64,000 bases of DNA from Accumulibacter sp. Its GTDB lineage: Bacteria; Pseudomonadota; Gammaproteobacteria; Burkholderiales; Rhodocyclaceae. Position 1 is the stretch's first letter. Each line of letters begins with the position of its first letter. The notes below the pieces were generated by a model. It was not told the DNA's origin. It worked only from the letters and a program-made list of their open reading frames with translations, and made no database searches. Where the stretch lies: contig JAFLDO010000014.1 of assembly GCA_017302455.1 (NCBI GenBank), positions 1-64,000 on the forward strand, written 5' to 3'. Positions 55,177 to 63,041 of this stretch are shown here, piece after piece. Made by a program: the position numbers and the translations under genes.

Positions 55177-56039
55177 CCGGCATGACCGTTTTTTCACTCG
55201 TCCTTCTCGTGTTCGTCGCGGTCACCGTCGCCTACGGCGTGCGCATCGTTCCGCAGGGCGAGGAGTGGATCGTGCAGCGCCTCGGCAAGTATTGCATGAC
55301 ACTGCTGCCGGGGCTGCGCTTCATCATTCCCTACGTCGACATCGTCTCCTACAAGGTGACCACCAAGGACATCATTCTCGATGTCCAGGAACAGGAAGTG
55401 ATCACGCGCGACAATGCCGTGATCGTGGTCAACGCCATTGCCTTCATCAAGGTCACCGACCCGGTGAAAGCCGTTTACGGCGTCCAGGATTATTCGGAGG
55501 CCATTCGCAACATGATCATGACCACCCTGCGCTCGATCGTCGGCGACATGGAGCTGGATCAGGCACTGTCGTCACGCGACACCATCAAGGCACGCCTGAA
55601 AGCCGGGGTCGCCGACGAAGCGCTGGACTGGGGTCTGACCGTCAAATCGGTCGAGATCCAGGACATCAAACCCTCGCAGTCGATGCAGCGCGCCATGGAA
55701 ATGCAGGCCTCGGCCGAGCGCGAGCGCAAGGCCATGGTGACGCGCGCCGAAGGCGAAAAACAGTCGATGATCCTGACCGCCGAAGCGCGCCTGGAATCGG
55801 CCAAGCGTGATGCGGAAGCCCAGGTTACCCTCGCCGAGGCATCGTCGCAGGCTATCACCAAGGTCAATGGGGCGTTCGGCAACAACGAACTGCCGATGCT
55901 GTACCTACTCGGCGAAAAATACATAACCAGCCTCACGCGGATCGCCGAGTCCGACAACGCCAAGCTCGTGCTCCTGCCGGCCGATCTGCAGAGTACCCTG
56001 CGCGGACTCTTCCAGCGCTTGCCCGGGAGCGGACCGTGA
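55173..56039 (+). CDS. qmcA: SPFH/band-7 domain protein (QmcA/stomatin-like)
   Basis: A 288-residue membrane-anchored scaffold protein. One N-terminal membrane segment (VFSLVLLVFVAVTVAYGV) is followed by the SPFH core (VRIVPQGEEWIVQRLGKYC, IIPYVDIVSYKVTTKD, DNAVIVVNAIAFIKVTDP) and an Ala/Glu-rich coiled coil. Such proteins form oligomers at the inner membrane and regulate proteases such as FtsH. The ATG overlaps the nfeD stop, and the pair is the usual operon. A 47-residue membrane protein is encoded about 100 bases downstream. Confidence 0.92.
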   Translation: MTGMTVFSLVLLVFVAVTVAYGVRIVPQGEEWIVQRLGKYCMTLLPGLRFIIPYVDIVSYKVTTKDIILDVQEQEVITRDNAVIVVNAIAFIKVTDPVKAVYGVQDYSEAIRNMIMTTLRSIVGDMELDQALSSRDTIKARLKAGVADEALDWGLTVKSVEIQDIKPSQSMQRAMEMQASAERERKAMVTRAEGEKQSMILTAEARLESAKRDAEAQVTLAEASSQAITKVNGAFGNNELPMLYLLGEKYITSLTRIAESDNAKLVLLPADLQSTLRGLFQRLPGSGP

Positions 56040-56142
56040 GCCGCTGTGGCGATGCGGCCACCTGGGTCGTCGAGCGCACCGCGTTCACCGCGACGACCTG
56101 CCGCCCGTCCCGGGCAGGAACTTTGCTCCCGGGCGCGATGCA

Positions 56143-56286
56143 ATGAACGCCGGGTGGATCGTCTTTGGTCTGTGTGTCGTCTTCGTTCTCGGCGCCGCGA
56201 TCCCCCTCATCAGGACCCGCGGCGGCGACAAGGCGCCTCCCCTGCCACGCCGGGACACCCTGCGCGACTGGCGCAACGAAAAGTAG
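56143..56286 (+). CDS. Small membrane protein, unknown function
   Basis: A 47-codon frame from ATG (56143) to TAG (56284-56286). Residues 4-21 are a hydrophobic helix (GWIVFGLCVVFVLGAAIP), followed by a basic tail (RTRGGDKAPPLPRRDTLRDW) ending in NEK. The pattern of one helix plus a positive cytoplasmic tail is what a real single-span protein would show. It lies on the same strand as nfeD and the SPFH gene, 103 bases after the latter. No ribosome site of note is seen. I do not recognise a family. Confidence 0.5.
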   Translation: MNAGWIVFGLCVVFVLGAAIPLIRTRGGDKAPPLPRRDTLRDWRNEK

Positions 56287-56347
56287 CGTCGCTGCCGTCG
56301 GCCAATCCCAGGCGGGACGAGTGCGACGGCCCAGGCGCGGACCAGCG

Positions 56348-57670
56348 CTACCGACGACCGATCGAAAAGTACTCAAGCCCCGCCCGGCGGGGCACTGCGG
56401 GATCGTAGAGATTGCGGCCGTCGAATATCACCGGCGTCTTGAGCAGCGACTTGATCGCCGCAAAATTCGGGGCGCGAAACTCCTTCCACTCCGTGACGAT
56501 CGCCAATACATCGGCACCCTTGAGGGCCTCCATCGGCATGCTGGCAAACTCGATGCGCGTTTCGCCGGCAAAGATGCGCTGTGCCTCACGCGTCGCTGCG
56601 GGATCATAGGCCCGGACGCGCGCACCCCGCGCCAACAGGTCCGCGATGAGCACGCGGCTGGGCGCCTCACGCATGTCGTCGGTGTTGGGTTTGAACGCCA
56701 GGCCCCAGAGAGCGATCGTCATGCCCGACAGGTCCTCGCCGAGGCGTTTGACGATCTTTTGCGTGAGCACCGCCTTCTGGGCCTGGTTGACTTCCTCCGC
56801 CGCCTGCACCACCTTGAGTTCATGACCCGCGGCGCGCGCCGTGCGCAGCAGGGCCTGTACGTCTTTCGGGAAGCATGAGCCGCCGTAACCGACGCCGGGG
56901 TACAGGAAGTCGAAACCTATCCGGGGGTCGGAACCAATGCCCTTGCGCACCAGTTCAATATCCGCCTGCAGACTTTCGCTCAGGTTCGCCAGATCGTTCA
57001 TGAAACTGATGCGTGTCGCCAGCATCGCGTTGGCGGCGTACTTGGTCAACTCCGCGCTTTTCACATCCATGATCAGCAAACGCTCGTGGTTACGCTGGAA
57101 GGGGGCGTATAGCTCGCGCATCAGGTCCAGGGCACGAGCGTCCTGACCGCCGACGACAATACGGTCCGGCTTCATGAAGTCGTCAACAGCAGCGCCCTCT
57201 TTCAGGAACTCGGGATTGGAAACGACGCTGAATTCGATGGTCAGCCGACGCTGAGCAAGCTCATCGGCAATGACGGCGCTTACCTGTTCGGCCGTGCCCA
57301 CGGGCACCGTGGATTTGTTCACGACGACCTTGTACTCCGTCATGAAGCGACCGACATTGCGCGCGCCCGCCATCACACTATCCAGGTCGGCAGAACCGTC
57401 CTGATCCGGGGGCGTGCCGACGGCGATGAATTGCAGCAAACCATGGTCCACGGCTTCTTCGATATCGGTGGTAAAGCGCAGGCGACCAGCCGCCACGTTA
57501 CGCTTGACCATCCACTCGAGGCCTGGCTCGAAAATCGGGATACTCCCTTCCTGAAGCAGGCGAATCTTTTCAGCATCGAGGTCGAGACAGAGAACGTCAT
57601 TGCCGACGTCGGCCAAACAGGTGCCGGAAACCAGCCCCACGTAGCCGGTACCGATGACCGTGATTTTCAT
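56348..57670 (-). CDS. ugd: UDP-glucose 6-dehydrogenase Ugd
   Basis: A 440-residue enzyme that oxidises UDP-glucose to UDP-glucuronate. The NAD loop is [18 protein letters not shown]; Cys266 in [15 protein letters not shown] is the catalytic nucleophile; [16 protein letters not shown] and [16 protein letters not shown] are conserved. As the last gene of the arn cluster it provides the substrate for the ArnA-type decarboxylase. It starts 33 bases after arnD on the same strand. It may also serve exopolysaccharide synthesis elsewhere. Confidence 0.94.
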   Translation of the reverse strand: MKITVIGTGYVGLVSGTCLADVGNDVLCLDLDAEKIRLLQEGSIPIFEPGLEWMVKRNVAAGRLRFTTDIEEAVDHGLLQFIAVGTPPDQDGSADLDSVMAGARNVGRFMTEYKVVVNKSTVPVGTAEQVSAVIADELAQRRLTIEFSVVSNPEFLKEGAAVDDFMKPDRIVVGGQDARALDLMRELYAPFQRNHERLLIMDVKSAELTKYAANAMLATRISFMNDLANLSESLQADIELVRKGIGSDPRIGFDFLYPGVGYGGSCFPKDVQALLRTARAAGHELKVVQAAEEVNQAQKAVLTQKIVKRLGEDLSGMTIALWGLAFKPNTDDMREAPSRVLIADLLARGARVRAYDPAATREAQRIFAGETRIEFASMPMEALKGADVLAIVTEWKEFRAPNFAAIKSLLKTPVIFDGRNLYDPAVPRRAGLEYFSIGRR

Positions 57671-57703
57671 GTCAATCCCCCTCCTGCAGCCGAACGCTGC
57701 GAA

Positions 57704-58627
57704 TCAACGCAAAGCCTCTCGGCGTATCTCGGCTCCCTGCACCAGGAGTTCGCCAGAGCGACCCGGCACCGTGCCCCAGACTATCTCGTGGCGAGGCAGC
57801 GTCACCGGGTCCAGCTCCGCGCGCAGTTGGCGCAAGGCAGCCAGCGTATAGCCCTGCTGCTGCCAGCCCAGGAGCAGCTTTTCGAGCACAGGCAACAGCT
57901 TCATGCCCTCCAGCTCGGCGTGCAGCGTGAATACGTGGCCGGTGGCAGGAGCTTCCCGCGTCAGCGACAGGAGGTGCTCGTGGACGTTTGTCTCGTCGAG
58001 CCCATCCACACCAATCAGTTCGTCCAGCGTCGGCAGGGTGGTGGGCAGTTGCGGGACGTTGACCTCTTCGCCATTCCACACCGGGATGAAAGGCCGCCAG
58101 CCGCGACAGTCGGACGCGTGGGTAAAGCGCAGATCCCGGATCAGGCGCAGGGCGTGCAGATTCATCTGCCAACCGGCTGCACCATGGACGGTGGCAGCAG
58201 CCTTGAAGAGAGCGGCGTAGCGGTCAGCGGCCAGCACCATCTCCCGTTCCGTCCAAGCCGGACCCTCGCCGCGGACGCCGTCCTGCCAGGAAATGTGGTC
58301 CCAGCAGTGGATGCCCGTCTCGAAGCCGGCATCGCGGACGCCGCACAGGAGGTCGGCGCAACGCCGGCCGATGTCCGGTCCCGGCAGCAGGGTACCGTAC
58401 ATCAGAGTCCTGAGTCCGTAATGGGAGAGCACCGACGTGCGCGACACCTTCTGCATGAAGCCCGGACGGAAGGCGCGCTTGATCGCGCGGCCGGTGTGGT
58501 CGGGACCCAGGGAGAAGAGAAAGGTAGCGTCGGCAGCGTAACGGCGCAGCAGTTCCACCAGGCGCGGCACGCCGATCCGGGTGCCGCGGTACGTGTCGAC
58601 GTCGACTTTGAGGACGAGTTGAGGCAT
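57704..58627 (-). CDS. arnD: Undecaprenyl-phosphate 4-deoxy-4-formamido-L-arabinose deformylase ArnD
   Basis: A 307-residue NodB-fold polysaccharide deacetylase. The metal-binding Asp pair is in KVDVDTYRGTRIG and the His pair in GIHCWDHISWQDGV; FLFSLGPDHTGRAIKRAF is typical of ArnD. It removes the formyl group from Ara4FN on undecaprenyl phosphate at the inner membrane. It starts 15 bases after the decarboxylase gene. All catalytic residues I expect are present. Confidence 0.92.
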   Translation of the reverse strand: MPQLVLKVDVDTYRGTRIGVPRLVELLRRYAADATFLFSLGPDHTGRAIKRAFRPGFMQKVSRTSVLSHYGLRTLMYGTLLPGPDIGRRCADLLCGVRDAGFETGIHCWDHISWQDGVRGEGPAWTEREMVLAADRYAALFKAAATVHGAAGWQMNLHALRLIRDLRFTHASDCRGWRPFIPVWNGEEVNVPQLPTTLPTLDELIGVDGLDETNVHEHLLSLTREAPATGHVFTLHAELEGMKLLPVLEKLLLGWQQQGYTLAALRQLRAELDPVTLPRHEIVWGTVPGRSGELLVQGAEIRREALR

Positions 58628-58642
58628 GCGCCGTGACTATCG

Positions 58643-59686
58643 TCAATCCATCAACTTGCGCGCTTCGGCCACGTCACCCCGATAGGCTTCGAAAATCCCC
58701 CGCAGCGCGTCCTCGAAACGGACCTTCGGCTCCCAGCCCAGATCGGTCCGGGTGTTGTCGATTTTGGGCACCCGGTGAAACGTATCCTGGTAGCCCGAGC
58801 CGTAGTACTCTGCGGAGGAGGTCTCCAGGACCCTCACCCGGGCGGCGGAGGCCGCGTATTCCGGGTACTCCCTGGCCAGGTCCAGCATCAGCGTCGCCAG
58901 TTCGCGAATGGAGTAGTTGTTCTTCGGATTGCCGATGTTGTAGATCTTGCCGTTGGCGACGCCGTCCTTGTTCTCGATGATCTTCATCAGGGCGTCGATG
59001 CCGTCGCTCACGTAAGTAAAGGAACGTTTCTGCGCACCGCCGTCGACCAGTTTGATCGGTTCGCCGCGCACGATGTGGCCGAGGAACTGCGTGATCACCC
59101 GCGACGAGCCTTCCTTTGGCGTGTGGATCGAATCCAGGCCGGGGCCGATCCAGTTGAAGGGGCGGATCAGCGTGTACTGCAAACCCTCCTGCTGGCCGTA
59201 GGCGTGGATCACGCGATCCATCATCTGTTTGGCGCAGGCGTAGATCCAGCGCGGCTTGTTGATCGGGCCGTAGACCAGTGGCGAATTCTCGGGATCGAAT
59301 TCGGGATCCTGGCACATCCCGTACACCTCGGAAGTCGAAGGAAAGATGACGCGCTTCCGGTATTTGACCGCTTGGCGGACGATCGGCAGGTTGGCCTCGA
59401 AGTCCAGTTCAAAAACCCGCAGCGGCTCCTTGACATAAGTCGCCGGCGTGGCGATCGCCACCAGCGGCAGAATCACATCGCACTTGCGCACGTGATACTC
59501 GATCCACTCCTTGCTGATGGTGATGTCGCCCTCGAAGAAATGGAAGCGCTCGTGGCCCAACAGGTCCGCGACACGCTCGCTGTTGAGGTCCATGCCATAG
59601 ACCTCCCAGTCGGTGCTGGCGATGATGCTTTGCGAGAGATGATGACCGATGAAGCCGTTGACGCCGAGAATGAGGACTTTTTTCAT
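58643..59686 (-). CDS. UDP-glucuronate decarboxylase (ArnA C-terminal-type), separate protein
   Basis: A 347-residue SDR that oxidises and decarboxylates UDP-GlcA to UDP-4-keto-pentose, the task of the C-terminal half of E. coli ArnA. KVLILGVNGFIGHHLSQSI is the NAD site, FPSTSEVYGMC carries the Ser/Glu pair, and RWIYACAKQMMDRVIHAYG has the YxxxK. NRTDLGW-like NTRTDLGWEP is near the C terminus. There is no formyltransferase domain attached; that is the preceding gene, five bases upstream. The ATG at 59686 is where homology begins. Confidence 0.9.
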   Translation of the reverse strand: MKKVLILGVNGFIGHHLSQSIIASTDWEVYGMDLNSERVADLLGHERFHFFEGDITISKEWIEYHVRKCDVILPLVAIATPATYVKEPLRVFELDFEANLPIVRQAVKYRKRVIFPSTSEVYGMCQDPEFDPENSPLVYGPINKPRWIYACAKQMMDRVIHAYGQQEGLQYTLIRPFNWIGPGLDSIHTPKEGSSRVITQFLGHIVRGEPIKLVDGGAQKRSFTYVSDGIDALMKIIENKDGVANGKIYNIGNPKNNYSIRELATLMLDLAREYPEYAASAARVRVLETSSAEYYGSGYQDTFHRVPKIDNTRTDLGWEPKVRFEDALRGIFEAYRGDVAEARKLMD

Positions 59687-59691
59687 GGGAT

Positions 59692-60621
59692 TCAGAGCAA
59701 GGGAATAGGATGCTGGCCCACTCGTGCAGGCAGCGCGGAGGGAGGAATGGCTTCGCCGTCGACTTCCAGGGAGAGAATTCTCAGCACCCCACCGTCGGCG
59801 CAACGGGCCAGCAGTCGCGTGTCGTCCGCATACAGCGCTGGCTGCCCGGCCGGCCCGGTCTCGCCCGGCCGGAAAAGGCTACGCGTGATGACGATGCGGC
59901 GGCCATCCAGGTCAAAGAAGGCACCCGGGTAGGGCGGGGCAACGGCGCGGATCAGGTTGTGCACGACGGCGGCCGGCTGGGCCCAGTCGATGCGACCATC
60001 CTCCGGCTTGCGCCCAGCGAAATAACTTCCCGCTTTCAGGTCGAGCGGCGCGTGCGCCGCGGTGCCCGCGAGCAGCGCCGGCAGTACTCGGTCCAGGGCC
60101 AGTTCGGCGGCGACCGTCACCTTGTTGAAAACTTCGCGCGCCGTGTCGTCGGGCAGAATCGGCACCGCCTGCCGGGCGACGATCTCGCCGGCATCCGGCT
60201 TGTCGACCATGCGGTGCAAGGTGGCGCCGGTTTCCCGCTCACCGTGGATCAGCGCCCAGTTCACCGGTGCCCGGCCGCGGTACTTGGGCAGCAACGAGCC
60301 ATGCATGTTGTAGGCGCCGCGCGGGATGGCCAGCAAGGCGGGACAAAGCATCAGGCGGTAGTAGAAGGAGAAGAGGAAATCGGGTCGCAGGGCCTGCACC
60401 CGAGCGACGAACTCGGGCGTGCCGGGATCCTCGGGCGTCACGACGGGGATGCCGTAGTCGCCCGCCAGGTCCGCCACCCGCTCGAACCACAGGTTCTCCG
60501 CAGGATCGTCCGCGTGGCTGACCACCAGGGCCACGTCGACGCCATGCGCGATCAGCACCCGCAAGCAACGGGCACCGACGTTGTGGTAGGCGAAGACGAC
60601 GGCGCGTGGGGCAGCGCTCAT
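59692..60621 (-). CDS. UDP-Ara4N formyltransferase (ArnA N-terminal-type), separate protein
   Basis: A 309-residue formyltransferase equal to the N-terminal half of E. coli ArnA. The catalytic Asn and His are in GAYNMHGSLLPKYRGRAPVN and the Asp in VDKPDAGEIVARQ. It uses N10-formyltetrahydrofolate to formylate UDP-Ara4N. The C-terminal oligonucleotide-binding-like domain is present (PPYPGAFFDLDGRRIVI). Its ATG overlaps the arnC stop (ATGA), and it ends five bases before the decarboxylase gene. The two ArnA activities are thus separate but adjacent. Confidence 0.9.
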   Translation of the reverse strand: MSAAPRAVVFAYHNVGARCLRVLIAHGVDVALVVSHADDPAENLWFERVADLAGDYGIPVVTPEDPGTPEFVARVQALRPDFLFSFYYRLMLCPALLAIPRGAYNMHGSLLPKYRGRAPVNWALIHGERETGATLHRMVDKPDAGEIVARQAVPILPDDTAREVFNKVTVAAELALDRVLPALLAGTAAHAPLDLKAGSYFAGRKPEDGRIDWAQPAAVVHNLIRAVAPPYPGAFFDLDGRRIVITRSLFRPGETGPAGQPALYADDTRLLARCADGGVLRILSLEVDGEAIPPSALPARVGQHPIPLL

Positions 60622-61556
60622 TCGCCTTCTTCCAGCACGGCTTCGATCAGGTAGCGGGGACGGTGGCGCACCTGCAGATAAACGCGTCCCACGTATTCAC
60701 CGAGCAGGCCGATGCCGAACAACGCCAGACCAATCAGGAAGAAGACCAGGGCAAAGAGGGTGAACAGCCCCTCGGCTTCCGGGCCGAGCAGGATTCGGCG
60801 CACGATCAGCAGGACGAACAGCGCCGCCGACCCCATGGAGACGACGATGCCGAGCATCGAGAACCATTGCAGGGGCACCAGTGAAAAACCGGTCATCAGG
60901 TCGAAGTTGAGACGGATCAGGCTGTACAGCGAGTACTTGGACTCGCCGGCGGCCCGCTCGGCGTGCTCCACCATCACCTCGGTCGGGTGGCGGGCGAAGG
61001 TGTAGGCGAGCGCCGGAATGAAGGTGCTGACCTCGCGGCAGGAATTGATGGCATCCACCACGCTGCGGGAATAGGCTCGCAACATGTTCCCCTGGTCGGT
61101 GATCTTGATGCGCGTGGTCGTCTCGCGCAGGCGGTTCATGGCCTTCGACGCCCAGTTGCGGAACAGGCTGTCCTGGCGCCGGCGGCGGATGCTGCCGACG
61201 TAATCGTGGCCTTCGCGCATCTTGGCGATCAACTTGCCGATCTCTTCCGGCGGGTTTTGCAGGTCGGCATCCAGCGTCACGATGATCTGGCCACGTGCTT
61301 TCTCGAAACCCGCGAGGATCGCCATGTGCTGGCCGGCGTTGGCGGCGAGGAGAATGGCGCGCGTCACTTCGGGTCGCTTCTGGTATTGCTCGCGCAAAAT
61401 GGCCGCCGAGCGGTCGCGGCTGCCGTCGTTTACGAAGATGACCTCGTAGGACTCGCCGAGCCGGTCAAGCGCCGGGTAGATGCGGTCGAAGAGGGTCTGC
61501 AGGCCGGCTTCCTCGTCGTAAACCGGAATGACCACGGAGATCTCAGGGGTGCGCAT
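60618..61556 (-). CDS. arnC: Undecaprenyl-phosphate Ara4FN transferase ArnC
   Basis: A 312-residue GT2 enzyme. EISVVIPVYDEEAGLQTLFD starts the GT-A domain, the DxD is in VTLDADLQNPPEEIGKL, and two C-terminal membrane helices (GSAALFVLLIVRRILLG and ALVFFLIGLALFGIGLLGEY) anchor it. It loads Ara4FN onto undecaprenyl phosphate. It starts three bases after arnB and overlaps the formyltransferase gene. The motifs and length are normal. Confidence 0.93.
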   Translation of the reverse strand: MRTPEISVVIPVYDEEAGLQTLFDRIYPALDRLGESYEVIFVNDGSRDRSAAILREQYQKRPEVTRAILLAANAGQHMAILAGFEKARGQIIVTLDADLQNPPEEIGKLIAKMREGHDYVGSIRRRRQDSLFRNWASKAMNRLRETTTRIKITDQGNMLRAYSRSVVDAINSCREVSTFIPALAYTFARHPTEVMVEHAERAAGESKYSLYSLIRLNFDLMTGFSLVPLQWFSMLGIVVSMGSAALFVLLIVRRILLGPEAEGLFTLFALVFFLIGLALFGIGLLGEYVGRVYLQVRHRPRYLIEAVLEEGE

Positions 61557-61559
61557 GGC

Positions 61560-62672
61560 TCAACGCTCGAGTGCTTTGGCGAGGGCCATGCAGACACGTT
61601 CCACGTCAGCCTCGGTCATCGCCGGAAACAGCGGCAAGCTAACCGTCCTGGCACCCACATCCTCGGCATGCGGGAACTGACCGGCCCGGAAGCCGAGGCC
61701 GCGATACAGGGTGAACCGGTGCAAGGCCGGGTAATGCACGCCAACGCCTATGCCCTGCTCCTTCATCGCCGCGATAAAGGCCCCGCGGTCGGTGCCCGGC
61801 GGCAACAGCGGCTGCAACATGTGCCAGTTGCTGTTGGCGAAGTCCGCTGGCGGCAGTTCCAGGCCAAGGGCCGGGTCAAGCCGTTCGAAGTATCGCCGGG
61901 CCAGCACCCGGCGCCGCTCGGTGAACCCGTGCAGGCGCTTGAGCTGGCCCAGGCCGATGGCGGCAGCGATATCGGTGAGATTGAACTTGCCTCCCAGCAC
62001 GTCCACGTCCATGTTGCCATCGGGCTGGCGTTTGACGCCCTGCAGGCGCAGAAGCTCGCAGCGCTCAGGGCCGATGTCTGCCGGCAGGACCAGCGCCCCG
62101 CCCTCACCGGTGGTCAGGTTCTTGTTGGCGTGGAAGCTGAAGGCGACGAAGTCGCCGGTGCTGCCGATCGTCTTGCCGTTCCAGGACGCGCCGAGGGACT
62201 GCGCCGCATCCTCGACTACCCGCACGCTGTGCCGAGCGGCGATGGCGTAGAGGCGATCACGGTCGACGGGCAGACCGGCGAGATCCACGGGGATGAGGGC
62301 TCTCGTCCGCGGCGTAATGGCGGCTTCGAGCAAATCGAGGTCAAGGTTCCGGGTCGCCGGATCGATGTCCACCAGCACCGGTGTGGCGCCCACTTCGAGG
62401 ATCACGTTGGCCGTGGCCACCCAGGTCAAGGGGGTGCTGATCACCTCGTCACCGGCACCGACCCCCGCCAGGCGCAGTGCCACTTCGAGGGCAGCAGTGC
62501 CGGAGTTGAAAGCACGCACACAGCGGCCGCCGCAGAAATCCGAGAGAGCAGCCTCGAAGGCCTGTACCTGCGGACCGCTGGTGATCCAGCCGGAGCGCAG
62601 GACGTCGGCAACCGCGGCAATGGTCTCCTCGTCGATCGATGGACGGGTGAAGGGGAGAAACGTTGCGCTCAC
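61560..62672 (-). CDS. arnB: UDP-4-amino-4-deoxy-L-arabinose aminotransferase ArnB
   Basis: A 370-residue PLP enzyme of the DegT/DnrJ/EryC1 family. FLPFTRPSIDEETIAAVADV is the typical ArnB start, and the PLP-binding Lys is in FSFHANKNLTTGEGG. It transfers an amino group from glutamate to UDP-4-keto-arabinose. The GTG at 62672 overlaps the stop of the SMR-type gene (GTGA) and is preferred over a longer open frame with no homology. The 3' end is three bases from arnC. Confidence 0.93.
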   Translation of the reverse strand: MSATFLPFTRPSIDEETIAAVADVLRSGWITSGPQVQAFEAALSDFCGGRCVRAFNSGTAALEVALRLAGVGAGDEVISTPLTWVATANVILEVGATPVLVDIDPATRNLDLDLLEAAITPRTRALIPVDLAGLPVDRDRLYAIAARHSVRVVEDAAQSLGASWNGKTIGSTGDFVAFSFHANKNLTTGEGGALVLPADIGPERCELLRLQGVKRQPDGNMDVDVLGGKFNLTDIAAAIGLGQLKRLHGFTERRRVLARRYFERLDPALGLELPPADFANSNWHMLQPLLPPGTDRGAFIAAMKEQGIGVGVHYPALHRFTLYRGLGFRAGQFPHAEDVGARTVSLPLFPAMTEADVERVCMALAKALER

Positions 62673-63040
62673 GAGTTGGCCACCAGGAGCAGGCCGATGA
62701 TGATGAAGCCGATACCCAACAGCTTCTGCAGGACCAGCACCTCGCCGAACCAGTAGTGGGCAATCACCGCATTGACTACATAACCGATCGAAAGCATCGG
62801 GTAGGCAATGCTCACCGGCACCCGCGACAGGGCCATGATCCAGACCACCACGCTGACCGCATAACAAGCCATGCCACCGATGATGAACGGCTCGCCAGCG
62901 ATCTTCATGCCGATCGGGATGACGTTGTCGAGCTGGAAATCGAAATGGCCGATGGCATTGGTGCCCGCCTTGAGCAGCAGTTGCGCGGCGGCGTTGAGCA
63001 GCACGCCGGTGAGGATCAGGATGAAGGCTATCGTGGTCAT
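62669..63040 (-). CDS. SMR/ArnE-ArnF-like small membrane transporter subunit
   Basis: A 123-residue protein with four membrane helices: FILILTGVLLNAAAQLLLK, IIGGMACYAVSVVVWIMAL, SIAYPMLSIGYVVNAVIAH and LLGIGFIIIGLLLVA. ArnE and ArnF form a flippase for undecaprenyl-phosphate-Ara4N. Here one such protein is encoded where enterobacteria have two adjacent genes, so it may act as a homodimer or pair with a distant gene. It starts one base after the arnT-like gene and its stop overlaps the arnB start. The ATG at 63040 is where hydrophobic homology begins. Confidence 0.82.
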   Translation of the reverse strand: MTTIAFILILTGVLLNAAAQLLLKAGTNAIGHFDFQLDNVIPIGMKIAGEPFIIGGMACYAVSVVVWIMALSRVPVSIAYPMLSIGYVVNAVIAHYWFGEVLVLQKLLGIGFIIIGLLLVANS

Positions 63041-63041
63041 C

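Noticed and set aside
56036-56142. Extension of the SPFH protein or a frameshift downstream
   Set aside because: The protein ends at a normal length for the family and the next bases do not continue its homology in any frame.
56036-56146. 36-codon frame starting GTG at the SPFH gene stop (GTGA) and ending within the small membrane protein start (ATGA)
   Set aside because: The double overlap could mean coupled translation, but the peptide has no hydrophobic or conserved pattern, so I left it out.
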